From assembly GCF_014207095.1 (NCBI RefSeq), contig NZ_JACHBG010000002.1, forward strand, positions 1 through 64,000: DNA of 64,000 nucleotides. The letters run 5' to 3'. The notes beneath the pieces are model-generated. The model had not been told where the DNA came from. It made no database searches and saw nothing but the letters and a program-made list of their open reading frames with translations. The position numbers and the translations under genes were made by a program. Position 1 is the first letter of the stretch; each line of letters starts with the position of its first letter. The DNA is from Martinezella lusitana (GTDB lineage: Bacteria; Pseudomonadota; Alphaproteobacteria; Rhizobiales; Rhizobiaceae). This document shows positions 17,178 to 26,424 of this stretch, piece after piece.

Positions 17178-19124
17178 ATGTCAAACAACGATGTTCTATT
17201 CAACACGTTCGCCCGTACTTTCGAAGCACGGCGCGAAGTCGAAATGTCATTCTCCGAGTACCTGGAGGCGTGCCGGGACGATCCGCTCATGTACGCGAAT
17301 GCGGCAGAGCGGCTACTGGCGGCCATGGGAGAACCTCTGCTGATCGATACGGCCAAGGACACGAGACTTGGGCGCATCTTCATGAACCGAACCATCCGGA
17401 CTTATCCGGCTTTTTCGGGTTTCTTCGGCATGGAGGAGACGATCGAACGCATCGTCGCCTTCTTCCGCCATGCGGCGCAAGGGCTGGAAGAGCGAAAGCA
17501 GATCCTCTATCTGCTCGGACCTGTCGGCGGCGGCAAGTCTTCACTCGCCGAGCGGCTGAAATCATTGATGGAAGTCCATCCCATTCATGTGCTCAAGGCC
17601 GGAAACGAGTTGAGCCCGGTCTTTGAAAGCCCGCTCAGTCTGTTTGATCCCGTCACCATGGGGCCGATGATCGAGGAACGCTACGGCATTCCCCGCCGGC
17701 GCCTGACGGGGCTCATGAGCCCCTGGTGCCTGAAGCGACTGGAAGAGTTCGAAGGCGACATCTCCCGCTTCCGCGTCGTCCGGATTCAGCCCTCCAGGCT
17801 GCGGCAAATTGCCGTCGCCAAGACGGAGCCGGGTGACGAGAACAACCAGGACATCTCCTCGCTGGTCGGCAAGGTGGATATCCGCAAGCTCGAAAGCCTG
17901 GCGCAGAACGACCCGGATGCCTACAGCTATTCGGGTGCCTTGAACCGTGCCAACCAGGGCATTCTCGAATTCGTCGAGATGTTCAAGGCGCCGATCAAGA
18001 TGCTGCATCCGCTGCTGACGGCAACGCAGGAAGGCAACTACATCGGCACCGAGAATATCGGCGCCATTCCCTTCTCCGGCATCATTCTGGCTCACTCCAA
18101 CGAGTCGGAATGGCAGACCTTCAAGGCCAACAAGAACAATGAGGCCTTCATCGACCGTATCTGCGTCGTCAAGGTACCTTATTGCCTGCGGGTCACCGAA
18201 GAGCAGAAGATCTACGAGAAGCTGATCGAGGAATCCGAGCTCAGCGACGCGCCCTGCGCGCCGTCGACCCTGGAGACGCTCGCCCGCTTCACGGTTCTGA
18301 CGCGACTTTCCAAGCACGAGAATTCGACGGCCTTTTCCAAGCTCCGCGTCTATGACGGCGAAAGCCTGAAGGAGACCGATCCGAGAGCGCGCAGCGTGCA
18401 GGAATATCGCGATACGGCCGGCGTCGACGAGGGTATGGACGGGGCTTCCACCCGTTTCGCCTTCAAGGTGCTGGCGGCGACTTTCAACTACGATACGACC
18501 GAGATCGGCGCCGATCCGGTGCACCTGATGTATATGCTGGAGCAGTCGATCCGCAGGGAGCAGCTGCCGCTCGAAACCGAGAAGCTCTACATCGAGTTCA
18601 TCAAGAGCGAGCTGGCGCCGCGCTATGCAGAGTTCATCGGGCACGAGATCCAGAAGGCTTATCTGGAATCCTATTCCGATTACGGCCAGAACCTCTTCGA
18701 TCGCTACGTCGACTATGCCGACGCCTGGATCGAGGATGTCGACTTCAAGGATCCCGACACTGGCCAGCTCCTGGACCGTGAGCTTCTGAACCAGGAACTG
18801 ACCAAGATCGAGAAGCCGGCCGGCATCGCCAACCCGAAGGACTTCCGCAACGAGATCGTCAAGTTCTGCCTAAGGGCAAGGGCGAGCCACGGCGGCAAGA
18901 ACCCCTCCTGGACGAGCTACGAGAAGATCCGCGAAGTCATCGAAAAACGGATGTTCTCCCAGGTGGAGGATCTTTTGCCCGTTATTTCTTTCGGGTCGAA
19001 GAAGGACGGCGAGTCCGAAAAGAAACATGGCGAATTCGTCGAGCGAATGGTCGCGCGGGGTTATACCGAGCGGCAGGTTCGGCGGCTTGTGGAATGGTAC
19101 ATGCGTGTAAAACAGGCGGGATGA
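17178..19124 (+). CDS. prkA: PrkA family serine protein kinase
   Basis: 648 residues, close to the length of E. coli YeaG. It has an N-terminal AAA-type PrkA domain with a Walker A loop in LLGPVGGGKSSLAERLK near residue 115, then LTATQEGNYIGTENIGAIPF and the long helical C-terminal PrkA domain. These cytosolic kinases are induced by nitrogen or carbon stress and during stationary phase, and they act with YeaH and SpoVR/YcgB. Here the three genes are consecutive on one strand. The ribosome site is weak (GGGGCG before the ATG). Confidence 0.95.
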   Translation: MSNNDVLFNTFARTFEARREVEMSFSEYLEACRDDPLMYANAAERLLAAMGEPLLIDTAKDTRLGRIFMNRTIRTYPAFSGFFGMEETIERIVAFFRHAAQGLEERKQILYLLGPVGGGKSSLAERLKSLMEVHPIHVLKAGNELSPVFESPLSLFDPVTMGPMIEERYGIPRRRLTGLMSPWCLKRLEEFEGDISRFRVVRIQPSRLRQIAVAKTEPGDENNQDISSLVGKVDIRKLESLAQNDPDAYSYSGALNRANQGILEFVEMFKAPIKMLHPLLTATQEGNYIGTENIGAIPFSGIILAHSNESEWQTFKANKNNEAFIDRICVVKVPYCLRVTEEQKIYEKLIEESELSDAPCAPSTLETLARFTVLTRLSKHENSTAFSKLRVYDGESLKETDPRARSVQEYRDTAGVDEGMDGASTRFAFKVLAATFNYDTTEIGADPVHLMYMLEQSIRREQLPLETEKLYIEFIKSELAPRYAEFIGHEIQKAYLESYSDYGQNLFDRYVDYADAWIEDVDFKDPDTGQLLDRELLNQELTKIEKPAGIANPKDFRNEIVKFCLRARASHGGKNPSWTSYEKIREVIEKRMFSQVEDLLPVISFGSKKDGESEKKHGEFVERMVARGYTERQVRRLVEWYMRVKQAG

Positions 19125-19142
19125 GCCACCAAGGAAGAAGGA

Positions 19143-20414
19143 ATGCACATTGTTGACAGACGCCTGAACCCAGGCGGAAAAAGTCTAGAAAATCGTCAAC
19201 GATTTTTGCGAAGAGCAAAAGCGCTGGTGCAGAGAGCGGTCTTTGAATCCTCTCAAAAACGCGACATTCAGGACATTCTGAAAGGTGGCGAAATCAGCAT
19301 TCCACTGGATGGAACCGAGGAGCCTCGGTTCCATCGCGGCCCTGAGGGGCTGAAGGAGCATATTCTTCCCGGCAATAAGGACTTCCTCGAGGGGGACATT
19401 CTCCCGCGTCCCGAGGGCGGCGGCGGCAGGCCGCAGGCAGGCGGCGACGGTACCGGCGAGGATGCTTTCCGTTTTATCCTGACACGCGATGAATTCCTCG
19501 ATCTCTTCCTCGACGATCTCGAACTGCCTGACCTTGCCAAGCGGCGGTTGATGTCGGCGGACCAGATCAACCCCGTGCGCTCCGGTTATTCCGTGACAGG
19601 GTCTCCCGCCAATCTTGCCATCAACCGCACCATGCGGCTGGCGATGATGCGGCGCGTCGCCCTGCATCGGCCGAAGCCGGAAACGGTCGCCAAGCTCATC
19701 GAGGAGGCGGAGGAGTGCAAGGACGAGACGCGTCGGGCGGAGCTCGAGGCGGAGATCAAGCTGCTCGAATCCAAGGTCCGGCGTATCCCCTACATCGATC
19801 CGATCGATATTCGCTATCGACGGTTCGAGAATGAGCCGAAGCCGGTAGCGCAGGCAGTGATGTTCTGCCTCATGGACGTTTCCGGCTCCATGTCGGAGCA
19901 TATGAAGGACCTCGCCAAGCGGTTCTATATGCTGCTCTACATCTTCCTCACCCGGCAATATCGCCGCGTCGAGATCGTTTTCATCCGGCACACGGATGTC
20001 GCCGAGGAAGTGGATGAGGAGACCTTCTTCCGCAGCCCGGCGACCGGCGGTACGCAGGTTTCGAGTGCGCTCGAAGCCATGCGTCGGATCGTGCATGATC
20101 GCTTCCCGGCGTCGGACTGGAACATCTATGCCGCCCAGGCATCGGATGGCGACAATGCCTATTCCGATAATGCCACCACGGCGGCGCTGCTGACCGGCGA
20201 GATCCTGCCGGTCTGCCAGTATTTCGCCTATCTGGAAGTGGGCGAATCGCGCGGTGTCGCGATTTCCTCGGGCTCGGCGATCTGGTCGCTCTATGAGCGG
20301 CTGCAGGTGGCCTGGCCGGTACTCTCGATGCGGCGCGTGAACGATCGCAGCCAGATCTATCCGGTCTTCCACGATCTCTTCCAGCGCCGGACTGCGGAAA
20401 CAAGGAGCGGATAA
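19143..20414 (+). CDS. yeaH: DUF444 (YeaH/YhbH) family protein with VWA-like domain
   Basis: 423 residues. The N-terminus is MHIVDRRLNPGGKSLENRQR with a basic stretch. A glycine-rich region near residue 95 is followed by a von Willebrand A-type domain with a MIDAS motif, DVSGSMSE, near residue 244. The family partners PrkA in E. coli (yeaGH) and in Bacillus (yhbH-prkA), probably as a co-chaperone or adaptor. It starts 18 bp after prkA and its stop codon overlaps the spoVR ATG by one base (TAATG). Confidence 0.94.
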   Translation: MHIVDRRLNPGGKSLENRQRFLRRAKALVQRAVFESSQKRDIQDILKGGEISIPLDGTEEPRFHRGPEGLKEHILPGNKDFLEGDILPRPEGGGGRPQAGGDGTGEDAFRFILTRDEFLDLFLDDLELPDLAKRRLMSADQINPVRSGYSVTGSPANLAINRTMRLAMMRRVALHRPKPETVAKLIEEAEECKDETRRAELEAEIKLLESKVRRIPYIDPIDIRYRRFENEPKPVAQAVMFCLMDVSGSMSEHMKDLAKRFYMLLYIFLTRQYRRVEIVFIRHTDVAEEVDEETFFRSPATGGTQVSSALEAMRRIVHDRFPASDWNIYAAQASDGDNAYSDNATTAALLTGEILPVCQYFAYLEVGESRGVAISSGSAIWSLYERLQVAWPVLSMRRVNDRSQIYPVFHDLFQRRTAETRSG

Positions 20415-21961
20415 TGGCAAAGGCATCGATGGAACGGCTTTTCGAAGGTGCGGACTGGGATTTCACCACCATCCAGCGAATCCACGATGCCTGCCAGAAG
20501 ATTGCCGTCGAGGAGCTAGGCCTCGACGTCTATCCCAACCAGATCGAGATCATCACCGCCGAGCAGATGCTCGACGTTTATTCCTCGATCGGCATGCCGC
20601 TATTTTACAAGCACTGGTCCTTCGGCAAGCATTTCGCTCATCACGAGGCCTTTTACCGCAAGGGGCTGCGCGGCCTTGCCTATGAGATCGTCATCAACAG
20701 CTCCCCCTGCATCTCCTATCTGATGGAAGAGAACACGGCGACGATGCAGGCGCTGGTGATTGCCCATGCCGCCTTCGGCCATAACCATTTCTTCAAGAAC
20801 AATTATCTCTTCAAGCTCTGGACGGATGCGGAAGGCATTCTCGACTACCTCAATTTCGCCAAGAGCTATATTGCACGCTGCGAGGAGCGATATGGCCACG
20901 CCGCCGTCGAGCGAACGCTGGATGCGGCGCACGCACTGATGTCGCATGGCGTTCACCGCTATGCCGGCAAGAAGACGCCGGATCTGCGCGAGGAGGAGAA
21001 GCGTGAGCGTGAACGGCGCGAATATGACGAGAAGATTTTCAATGACCTCTGGCGCACGCTTCCGGCGGGGTCGGGCAAGAAGGCACCTGATCTCGATCTG
21101 GAGCGCCGGCGCTCGCTGGCCGGTCTGCCGCAAGAGAACATCTTATATTTTCTCGAGAAAATGGCGCCGCGGCTGAAGCCCTGGCAGCGCGAGATCATTC
21201 GCATCGTGCGGCATGTCGCCCAATATTTCTACCCGCAGAGCCAGACCAAGGTGATGAACGAGGGCACAGCGACCTATGTGCACTATCGCATCATGACGCG
21301 GCTGCATGAGCTTGGCGGCATAAGCGACGGCGATTTCCTGGAGTTCTTGAAATCGCATACCAACGTGGTTTTCCAGCCGACCTTCAACGACCAGCGCTAT
21401 TCCGGCCTCAATCCCTATGCGATCGGCTTTGCCATGATGCAGGACATCGAGCGCATCGTGACACGGCCGAAGGATGAGGATCGCCAGTGGTTCCCGGAGA
21501 TTGCAGGCACCGGCGATGCCATGGCGGTGCTGCGCGACCTCTGGGCCAATTATCGCGACGAGAGTTTCGTATCGCAATTTCTGAGCCCGCATCTGATGCG
21601 CAAGATGCGGATGTTCCAGCTGACCGACGATCCCGAAGAGGAAGAGGGGTTGAGGGTCGCTGCGATCCATGATGAGCGCGGTTATCGGCGCATCCGCCGG
21701 GAGCTGGCGCGGCAGTACGACGTCGGCTGGATCGATCCGCATATCGAGATCGTCGATGTTGACCTAGCGGGCGACAGGAAGCTATTGCTCAGGCACACGG
21801 TACTGAATGGGGCGCTGCTTGAGGATATGGACGCCAAGCGCGTGTTGCAGCATCTGGCCGACCTCTGGAGCTACGATGTCCTGATGCAGGAGGTCGACCG
21901 TTCCGGCACGGTGCTTCGCGATCATCTGGTCCATCCCCGCGCTTCCGCGCTTGCGGCGTAA
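20414..21961 (+). CDS. spoVR: SpoVR family protein (YcgB)
   Basis: 515 residues. Landmarks are EIITAEQMLDVYSSIGMPLF, a HWSFGKHF segment, AHAAFGHNHFFKNN with clustered histidines, and the late MNEGTATYVHYRIM, whose E/H residues suggest a metal site. Named for a Bacillus spore-cortex gene, it is in proteobacteria the third member of the stress module prkA-yeaH-spoVR. Translation is coupled to yeaH by a one-base stop/start overlap. Biochemical activity is not known. It ends 27 bp from the convergent MFS gene without an obvious terminator. Confidence 0.94.
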   Translation: MAKASMERLFEGADWDFTTIQRIHDACQKIAVEELGLDVYPNQIEIITAEQMLDVYSSIGMPLFYKHWSFGKHFAHHEAFYRKGLRGLAYEIVINSSPCISYLMEENTATMQALVIAHAAFGHNHFFKNNYLFKLWTDAEGILDYLNFAKSYIARCEERYGHAAVERTLDAAHALMSHGVHRYAGKKTPDLREEEKRERERREYDEKIFNDLWRTLPAGSGKKAPDLDLERRRSLAGLPQENILYFLEKMAPRLKPWQREIIRIVRHVAQYFYPQSQTKVMNEGTATYVHYRIMTRLHELGGISDGDFLEFLKSHTNVVFQPTFNDQRYSGLNPYAIGFAMMQDIERIVTRPKDEDRQWFPEIAGTGDAMAVLRDLWANYRDESFVSQFLSPHLMRKMRMFQLTDDPEEEEGLRVAAIHDERGYRRIRRELARQYDVGWIDPHIEIVDVDLAGDRKLLLRHTVLNGALLEDMDAKRVLQHLADLWSYDVLMQEVDRSGTVLRDHLVHPRASALAA

Positions 21962-21988
21962 ACGCCCTCTATTTCGGAGTCTTCCGCC

Positions 21989-23440
21989 TTACGACGGCTT
22001 TTTCGGCCGACGCTGGTGACCGCTCACCTGCACGCCATCCTCGGGCTGAAGTTTGAGGAAGCCGGGTATGCCGAGCAGAGGAATGATTGCCATCAGCAGA
22101 AATGCCGTATGGAATTTCTCCGGCGTCAGCGGCGATCCATCCAGCGTGATCAGATCGAGCAGCATGGCGGCGACGGAGATGCCGAAGCTGACACTCAGTT
22201 GCTGTAATACACCGCCAAGGCTGGTGGCGCGGCTCAGCTGGGAGGCCGGGGTGTCGGAATAGGAGAGGGTGTTAGACGTCATGAATTGTCCGGCTCGTGC
22301 CAGGCCGAAGATGAAGACGTAGATGATGATGAACCAATGCGGCGTGTCCGGCGTGATCAGCGCGAAACCGGCGACGACGACGGCGCCGAATACGGCACTC
22401 CATGTCAACATGCGGTCGAAGCCGTAGAGTTTCAGCAGCTTTGCCGAGACCGGCCGCACGGCAAGCGCACTCAGAGCGCTGACGAAGGTCAGGGTGCCTG
22501 AGACGATCGGGCTCAGGCCGAAGCCGACTTGCAGCATCAGCGGCAGCAGGAAGGGAACGCCGTTCAGCCCGACGCGACAGATGCCGCCGGCAAGGGTGCC
22601 GATGCGGAAGGTGCGCAGCCTGAACAGTGTGAGATCAACGGCCGGCGATTTCGCCGTCCGCGCATAGCGGATGAAGCCGACCAGCAGCAGGCCGGCGGCG
22701 GCGAGAGTGAGGATAATGGCCCAGACTGGAATAGTCGGGCGGCCGATATTCTCGATGCCGTATTGCAGCAGGACGCAGCCGAGGCCGACCATGACGAAGC
22801 CGGGGAAATCGAACCTGATGCTCTCGTCGCGCCCGGTGTCTTCGACATAACGCAGCGCCATGGCCATGCCGATCAGGCCGAAGGGCAGGTTCACCCAGAA
22901 GATCCAGCGCCAGGAGAGATAGGTGGTCAGGAAACCGCCCAGAACCGGCCCGATCACCGGCCCCATAACGGCTGGGAGAGTCATGTAGGTCATGGCCGTC
23001 ACAAGCTGGCTGCGCGGAAAGCTGCGAATGAGAATGAGACGCCCGACCGGCGTCATCATCGCGCCACCAAAGCCCTGCAGCGCGCGCGTGGCGATCAGCA
23101 TCGGCAGGCTGGTTGCCAAACCGCACAGGATCGAGCCGAGCGTGAAGATGAAAAGCGATAGGGCGAAAATGCGACGTGCGCCGAAACGGTCTGCGAACCA
23201 GCCACTGACCGGAATGAACATTGCCAGTGTCAGAATATAGGTCGTCACCGCCAGATTCATACGCACCGGCGTCGTGCCGAGGCTCTTGGCGATATCCGGG
23301 ACAGCAGTGATGAGAATAGTCGAATCGAGCTGCTCCATCAGGAAAGCCACCGCGACGACAGCTGGGATGATGTAGCGCAGGCGGGGGTTGCGTTCGACGG
23401 CGAAAGTCTGGCCTTGCGAATAGGGATCTGTCGAATCCAT
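21989..23440 (-). CDS. MFS drug-exporter-type transporter (DHA2/EmrB-QacA-like)
   Basis: 483 residues with many hydrophobic segments along the chain. The N-terminal motif AFLMEQLDSTILITAVPDIA corresponds to the DHA2-family motif D1 (LDxTIVNVALP). GWFADRFGARRIF is MFS motif A, and GPVIGPVLGGFL is the antiporter motif C in helix 5. Such proton-driven exporters remove drugs, dyes or metabolites across the inner membrane. No EmrA-like adaptor is encoded next to it. The 19-bp imperfect palindrome 40-60 bases upstream may bind a local repressor, but no regulator gene is adjacent. Confidence 0.88.
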   Translation of the reverse strand: MDSTDPYSQGQTFAVERNPRLRYIIPAVVAVAFLMEQLDSTILITAVPDIAKSLGTTPVRMNLAVTTYILTLAMFIPVSGWFADRFGARRIFALSLFIFTLGSILCGLATSLPMLIATRALQGFGGAMMTPVGRLILIRSFPRSQLVTAMTYMTLPAVMGPVIGPVLGGFLTTYLSWRWIFWVNLPFGLIGMAMALRYVEDTGRDESIRFDFPGFVMVGLGCVLLQYGIENIGRPTIPVWAIILTLAAAGLLLVGFIRYARTAKSPAVDLTLFRLRTFRIGTLAGGICRVGLNGVPFLLPLMLQVGFGLSPIVSGTLTFVSALSALAVRPVSAKLLKLYGFDRMLTWSAVFGAVVVAGFALITPDTPHWFIIIYVFIFGLARAGQFMTSNTLSYSDTPASQLSRATSLGGVLQQLSVSFGISVAAMLLDLITLDGSPLTPEKFHTAFLLMAIIPLLGIPGFLKLQPEDGVQVSGHQRRPKKPS

Positions 23441-23482
23441 GGAATGTAATGGCTTTCATCGCCTGAGGGGGGCAGGCGTTTC

Positions 23483-23501
23483 ATAATCATAGGATCATTA
23501 T
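23483..23501. promoter_or_regulatory. Imperfect palindrome upstream of the MFS gene
   Basis: ATAATCAT, AGG, ATCATTAT: all positions but one pair are symmetric. It lies about 43 bases before the MFS start and is AT-rich, as MarR- or TetR-type operators often are. The function is inferred from position only. Confidence 0.35.
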
Positions 23502-23564
23502 CCATGACGCAGAGCAACAAAAACCGAAGCGGAAGGGCTTGCGGGGAGCGTTCCGTGCCTGGAC

Positions 23565-24482
23565 CTAGTTGGTCTGGTCTGGAGAGCGCAGCGTCCAGCG
23601 CGCCCTGTCGAAAACGATGGCCGTTCGGATCTGCTCCGGCAAGGTTCGTCGCAGCTCCAGCTGAAGATTGAAGCTGTTGTTGCTCTGGAATTCCTTGAAG
23701 AAGCTAAGCTTGGCGCCAAAGGCCTGCAGCGTCACGTCCTGCAGCGAGCCGATCGCATCCAGCGCCGTTTGAAAGTCCAGCCAGCGTGTTTCGTTTAGCA
23801 GCAGGACTACGGTGTCGACGAAGGTGCTGGCGATGGCCTTGCCGTCGGCATTGTCAGGCATGATGACCTTGATGCGAATGGTATCGAGGTCGCCGTTCGG
23901 TTTGCCGCGGGCAATGATGAAGAAGGACGCTGCCTTGGGATCACCGTAGGCGCCCTTCTGGTCGGCGTAGCTGCATTCGGATGTGCCGCCCCCCAGCTCG
24001 CTCGACCGCCATTCGCCGACCGACAGGCCGAACGTCACCAGATCGGCGCAAAGCTTCTGCCCGGATATTCTCCAGCTGCGCACAAAGGCGCTCCGCAGCG
24101 CGTCGACAGGTTCATCGAACAGATGCGAGATCCTGGCGGGGGATGCCTTGCTGGCAGAGGATACCTTGGCGGCCGTCGGTTTCGGACGCGTCCTGGCGCC
24201 GCGAGCAAGACTGTCGGTCGGTGGGGCTGCGGCATTCCCGACCGTCGTATTGGCAGTTGCCGCCGCGGTGGGCGGCCCTTTGCTTTCGGCATTTTGTGGC
24301 GGTGCAGGTGCCGGCTGCTGGTCCTGCGCCGGGAACAGGTTGAGGTGATAGCGGCGGTCCAGCGCCCTCAAGTTACGCATGTCGTTGGCAAGCAATGCGG
24401 TCGCAAGAATGATCGAGCCGATGACCACAGCCGCAATCCAGAACACAGCCCAGCTTTTCTTGCGAGGTGGCGCCACCGACAT
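23565..24482 (-). CDS. Membrane-anchored periplasmic protein of unknown function
   Basis: 305 residues. A single N-terminal helix (AVFWIAAVVIGSIILATALL) after a basic start (PPRKK) suggests type II insertion. Next comes a low-complexity Pro/Ala/Thr/Lys linker of about 80 residues (for example PAPAPPQNAESKGPP) and then a folded domain from about residue 120 with two cysteines (KLCADLV, TSECSYADQK). The C-terminus includes QLELRRTLPEQIRTAIVFDR. I do not recognise it securely; a rhizobial DUF is likely. It lies between the MFS gene and a palindromic repeat, on the same strand as cutC, and is preceded by about 240 bp of non-coding DNA. Confidence 0.7.
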   Translation of the reverse strand: MSVAPPRKKSWAVFWIAAVVIGSIILATALLANDMRNLRALDRRYHLNLFPAQDQQPAPAPPQNAESKGPPTAAATANTTVGNAAAPPTDSLARGARTRPKPTAAKVSSASKASPARISHLFDEPVDALRSAFVRSWRISGQKLCADLVTFGLSVGEWRSSELGGGTSECSYADQKGAYGDPKAASFFIIARGKPNGDLDTIRIKVIMPDNADGKAIASTFVDTVVLLLNETRWLDFQTALDAIGSLQDVTLQAFGAKLSFFKEFQSNNSFNLQLELRRTLPEQIRTAIVFDRARWTLRSPDQTN

Positions 24483-24620
24483 GATTGAGATCTACAGCTA
24501 CTCCCGAGGAAACCCGCCTTGTTGCAACGATCAAATGTTGCACAGCTAGTCCACGCCTACAGCATATGCGTTTATGAACGATTGATCATTCTAATGTTTC
24601 TTTGTCAATTCATGATGTTG

Positions 24621-24723
24621 CTCAGAGCAAAACCAGGAAAAGTGCGCAGCCGTCTTGCGTCCGCAGCAGCGCCAAATAGAGGATGCAGCGGTTCGGAGAT
24701 TCTGTGAAGAGCAGAACCGTCTA
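24621..24723. repeat. Rhizobial intergenic palindromic repeat, copy 2 (diverged)
   Basis: Begins CTCAGAGCAAAACCAGGAAAA and continues AGTGCGCAGC, matching copy 1 at 91-199 in its first third. It ends GAAGAGCAGAACCGTCTAAG, matching the copy-1 end (GAAAAGCAGAAAGGCTCTAG). The middle has diverged but keeps the spacing. As in copy 1, the right end supplies the TAG stop of the adjacent minus-strand gene (cutC). Confidence 0.65.
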
Positions 24724-25449
24724 AGCGAAGTAAGCCTTCAGCGCTTTGACTGTCGCTGCATCGGTATGGCGAGCCGATGGTGTCGAGAATCCGAGATCAA
24801 CCAGGCGCTCGTCGCTCTCCGTCACCGTGACGGCGCCGGAGGAGTGGATCTCACTGATCGGCAGTCGCGGCCACAGCTGGCCGACCGTCGCCAGTGAGAC
24901 GCCTGCGCCGGGCATGATGGAGAGACGGCTAGCGGCGAGGGTAATCGCCTGCTCCAGCACGGCGACGCCTTCTGCGCCCGTTTTTGCACCGCCCGATGTC
25001 AGGATGCGCTCGAACCCGAGCGAGACGGCCATTTCGATCGCTTCTGCAATATCCGGAACGAGATCGAATGCGCGATGCAATGTCTTCCCGAGGCTGCCTG
25101 AATGCTCCACCAGTGCAGAGAGCGTGTCGAAGTCCAGCCGCCCGTCGGGCAGCGAGGCGCCGAATACCACGCCCGGCAGGCCGGCGTCGCGGCATGCGTC
25201 GATATCGCGTTTCATGACGTCGAGTTCATCGGCCGAATAGATGAAGCTGCCGGCGCGGGGGCGGATCATGGCGTAGGAGGGAACGGGCAGCTCTGCCGCC
25301 GCGGCGATCAGCCCGGCGCTCGGGGTGAGGCCTCCGATGGAGAGCGCGCTGCACAACTCGATGCGATCTGCGCCGCCGGCGATGGCGGTCTTGAGGCCGG
25401 AAATATCGTCAACGCAGATCTCAAGCAGCATGGTCGTGTTCTCCGACAT
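24721..25449 (-). CDS. cutC: Copper homeostasis protein CutC
   Basis: 242 residues, a TIM-barrel protein. Landmarks are LLEICVDDISGLKTAIAGGADRIELCSALS, a typical CutC N-terminus, then MIRPRAGSF and a FGASLPDGRLD loop, LHRAFDLVPD, and ILTSGGAKTGAEG. CutC was linked to copper tolerance in E. coli and is cytosolic; the enzymatic role is unsettled. Its start overlaps the end of the ROK kinase by 29 bases. The stop codon lies at the edge of the palindromic repeat. Pairing with a sugar kinase hints at a sugar-related role instead of metal handling, but that is inference. Confidence 0.92.
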   Translation of the reverse strand: MSENTTMLLEICVDDISGLKTAIAGGADRIELCSALSIGGLTPSAGLIAAAAELPVPSYAMIRPRAGSFIYSADELDVMKRDIDACRDAGLPGVVFGASLPDGRLDFDTLSALVEHSGSLGKTLHRAFDLVPDIAEAIEMAVSLGFERILTSGGAKTGAEGVAVLEQAITLAASRLSIMPGAGVSLATVGQLWPRLPISEIHSSGAVTVTESDERLVDLGFSTPSARHTDAATVKALKAYFA

Positions 25450-26347
25450 GTTGCAGTCCCAGCAGGGCGGCGCCGATCAGTCCCGGTTCCAGCTTGCACT
25501 GGCTGGGAACCACGACCGGCCGGCCGAATTTGCGTAGGGTGCGATCGCGCACCGCCTCATCCAGCCGTACCAGGAGCGGTTCGACGTTGGAAAGTCCCCC
25601 ACCGACTGGAACGATGGTGGCGCCGGTTATATTGATCGTCAGAGCAAGCGGCGAGGCAACCAGATCGATCATGACGTCGATGGTGCGCTGCGCCTGCTGA
25701 TCGCTCTTCAGCCAATGGCCGATGATCTCTTCGCTGGAGAGTTCGACGCCGTGCAGCGTCTTGTGCAGGCGCTCGATGCCCCGTGCGCCGCCGACGGTGT
25801 CGACACAGCCCTTCTGGCCGCAGCCGCAGGGATAGGCCGGAATTGCGACGGGCGGATTGCCGGCAAAGGATGCGATAATGGGGCCATGGCCCCATTCGCC
25901 CGCAAAGCCGCCGGCGGCATTGACGAGGCGACCATCGGCCACCAGCCCGCCGCCGACACCGGTGCCGAGGATGGCGCCGAAGACGATGCGATGGCCGCGG
26001 CCCGCACCGGACATGGCCTCGGCCATGGCGAAGCAATCGGCATCGTTGGCGATCAGCACCGTGTAGCCCAGCTCCCTTTCCAGATCGGCGGCGAGGTGCC
26101 GGCCGTGGATGCAGGGTATGTTGGCGCAGGTCAGCGCTTGCGTATCGGGATCCACCACGCCGGCGATGGAGAAGGAAAGGCAGGCCGGCTTCTCTCCCGC
26201 CTCAGCGATCACACCGCGCAGGGCTGCTACGAATTCCCCGAAATTATCCTTTGGGGTAGGCCGCCGCGCGAGCGGCACGATGTCGGTCACGGAGCGGGCG
26301 ATTCCGCCTTTGATGGCGCTACCGCCGATGTCGAAGGAAACGATCAT
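25421..26347 (-). CDS. ROK family sugar kinase (N-acetylhexosamine or glucokinase type)
   Basis: 308 residues from ATG 26347, which starts MIVSFDIGGSAIKGG (the ATP phosphate loop DIGGSAIKGG). The ROK zinc/sugar signature is complete: GEWGHGPI with the catalytic EWGH, then CGCGQKGCVDT. The frame is open to 26428, but the added residues look non-coding. ROK kinases phosphorylate glucose, N-acetylglucosamine or N-acetylmannosamine, and the substrate cannot be chosen here. There is no N-terminal DNA-binding domain, so it is an enzyme and not a repressor. It is upstream of and overlapping cutC; the histidine kinase gene ends about 80 bp upstream. Confidence 0.88.
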   Translation of the reverse strand: MIVSFDIGGSAIKGGIARSVTDIVPLARRPTPKDNFGEFVAALRGVIAEAGEKPACLSFSIAGVVDPDTQALTCANIPCIHGRHLAADLERELGYTVLIANDADCFAMAEAMSGAGRGHRIVFGAILGTGVGGGLVADGRLVNAAGGFAGEWGHGPIIASFAGNPPVAIPAYPCGCGQKGCVDTVGGARGIERLHKTLHGVELSSEEIIGHWLKSDQQAQRTIDVMIDLVASPLALTINITGATIVPVGGGLSNVEPLLVRLDEAVRDRTLRKFGRPVVVPSQCKLEPGLIGAALLGLQHVGEHDHAA

Positions 26348-26424
26348 GAATACAGACCTGGAGGAAACATGCGGCACTTGCTCGCACCCTTTGCCGGTCT
26401 TTGCAAGGCTATTCCTTGCGGCCA

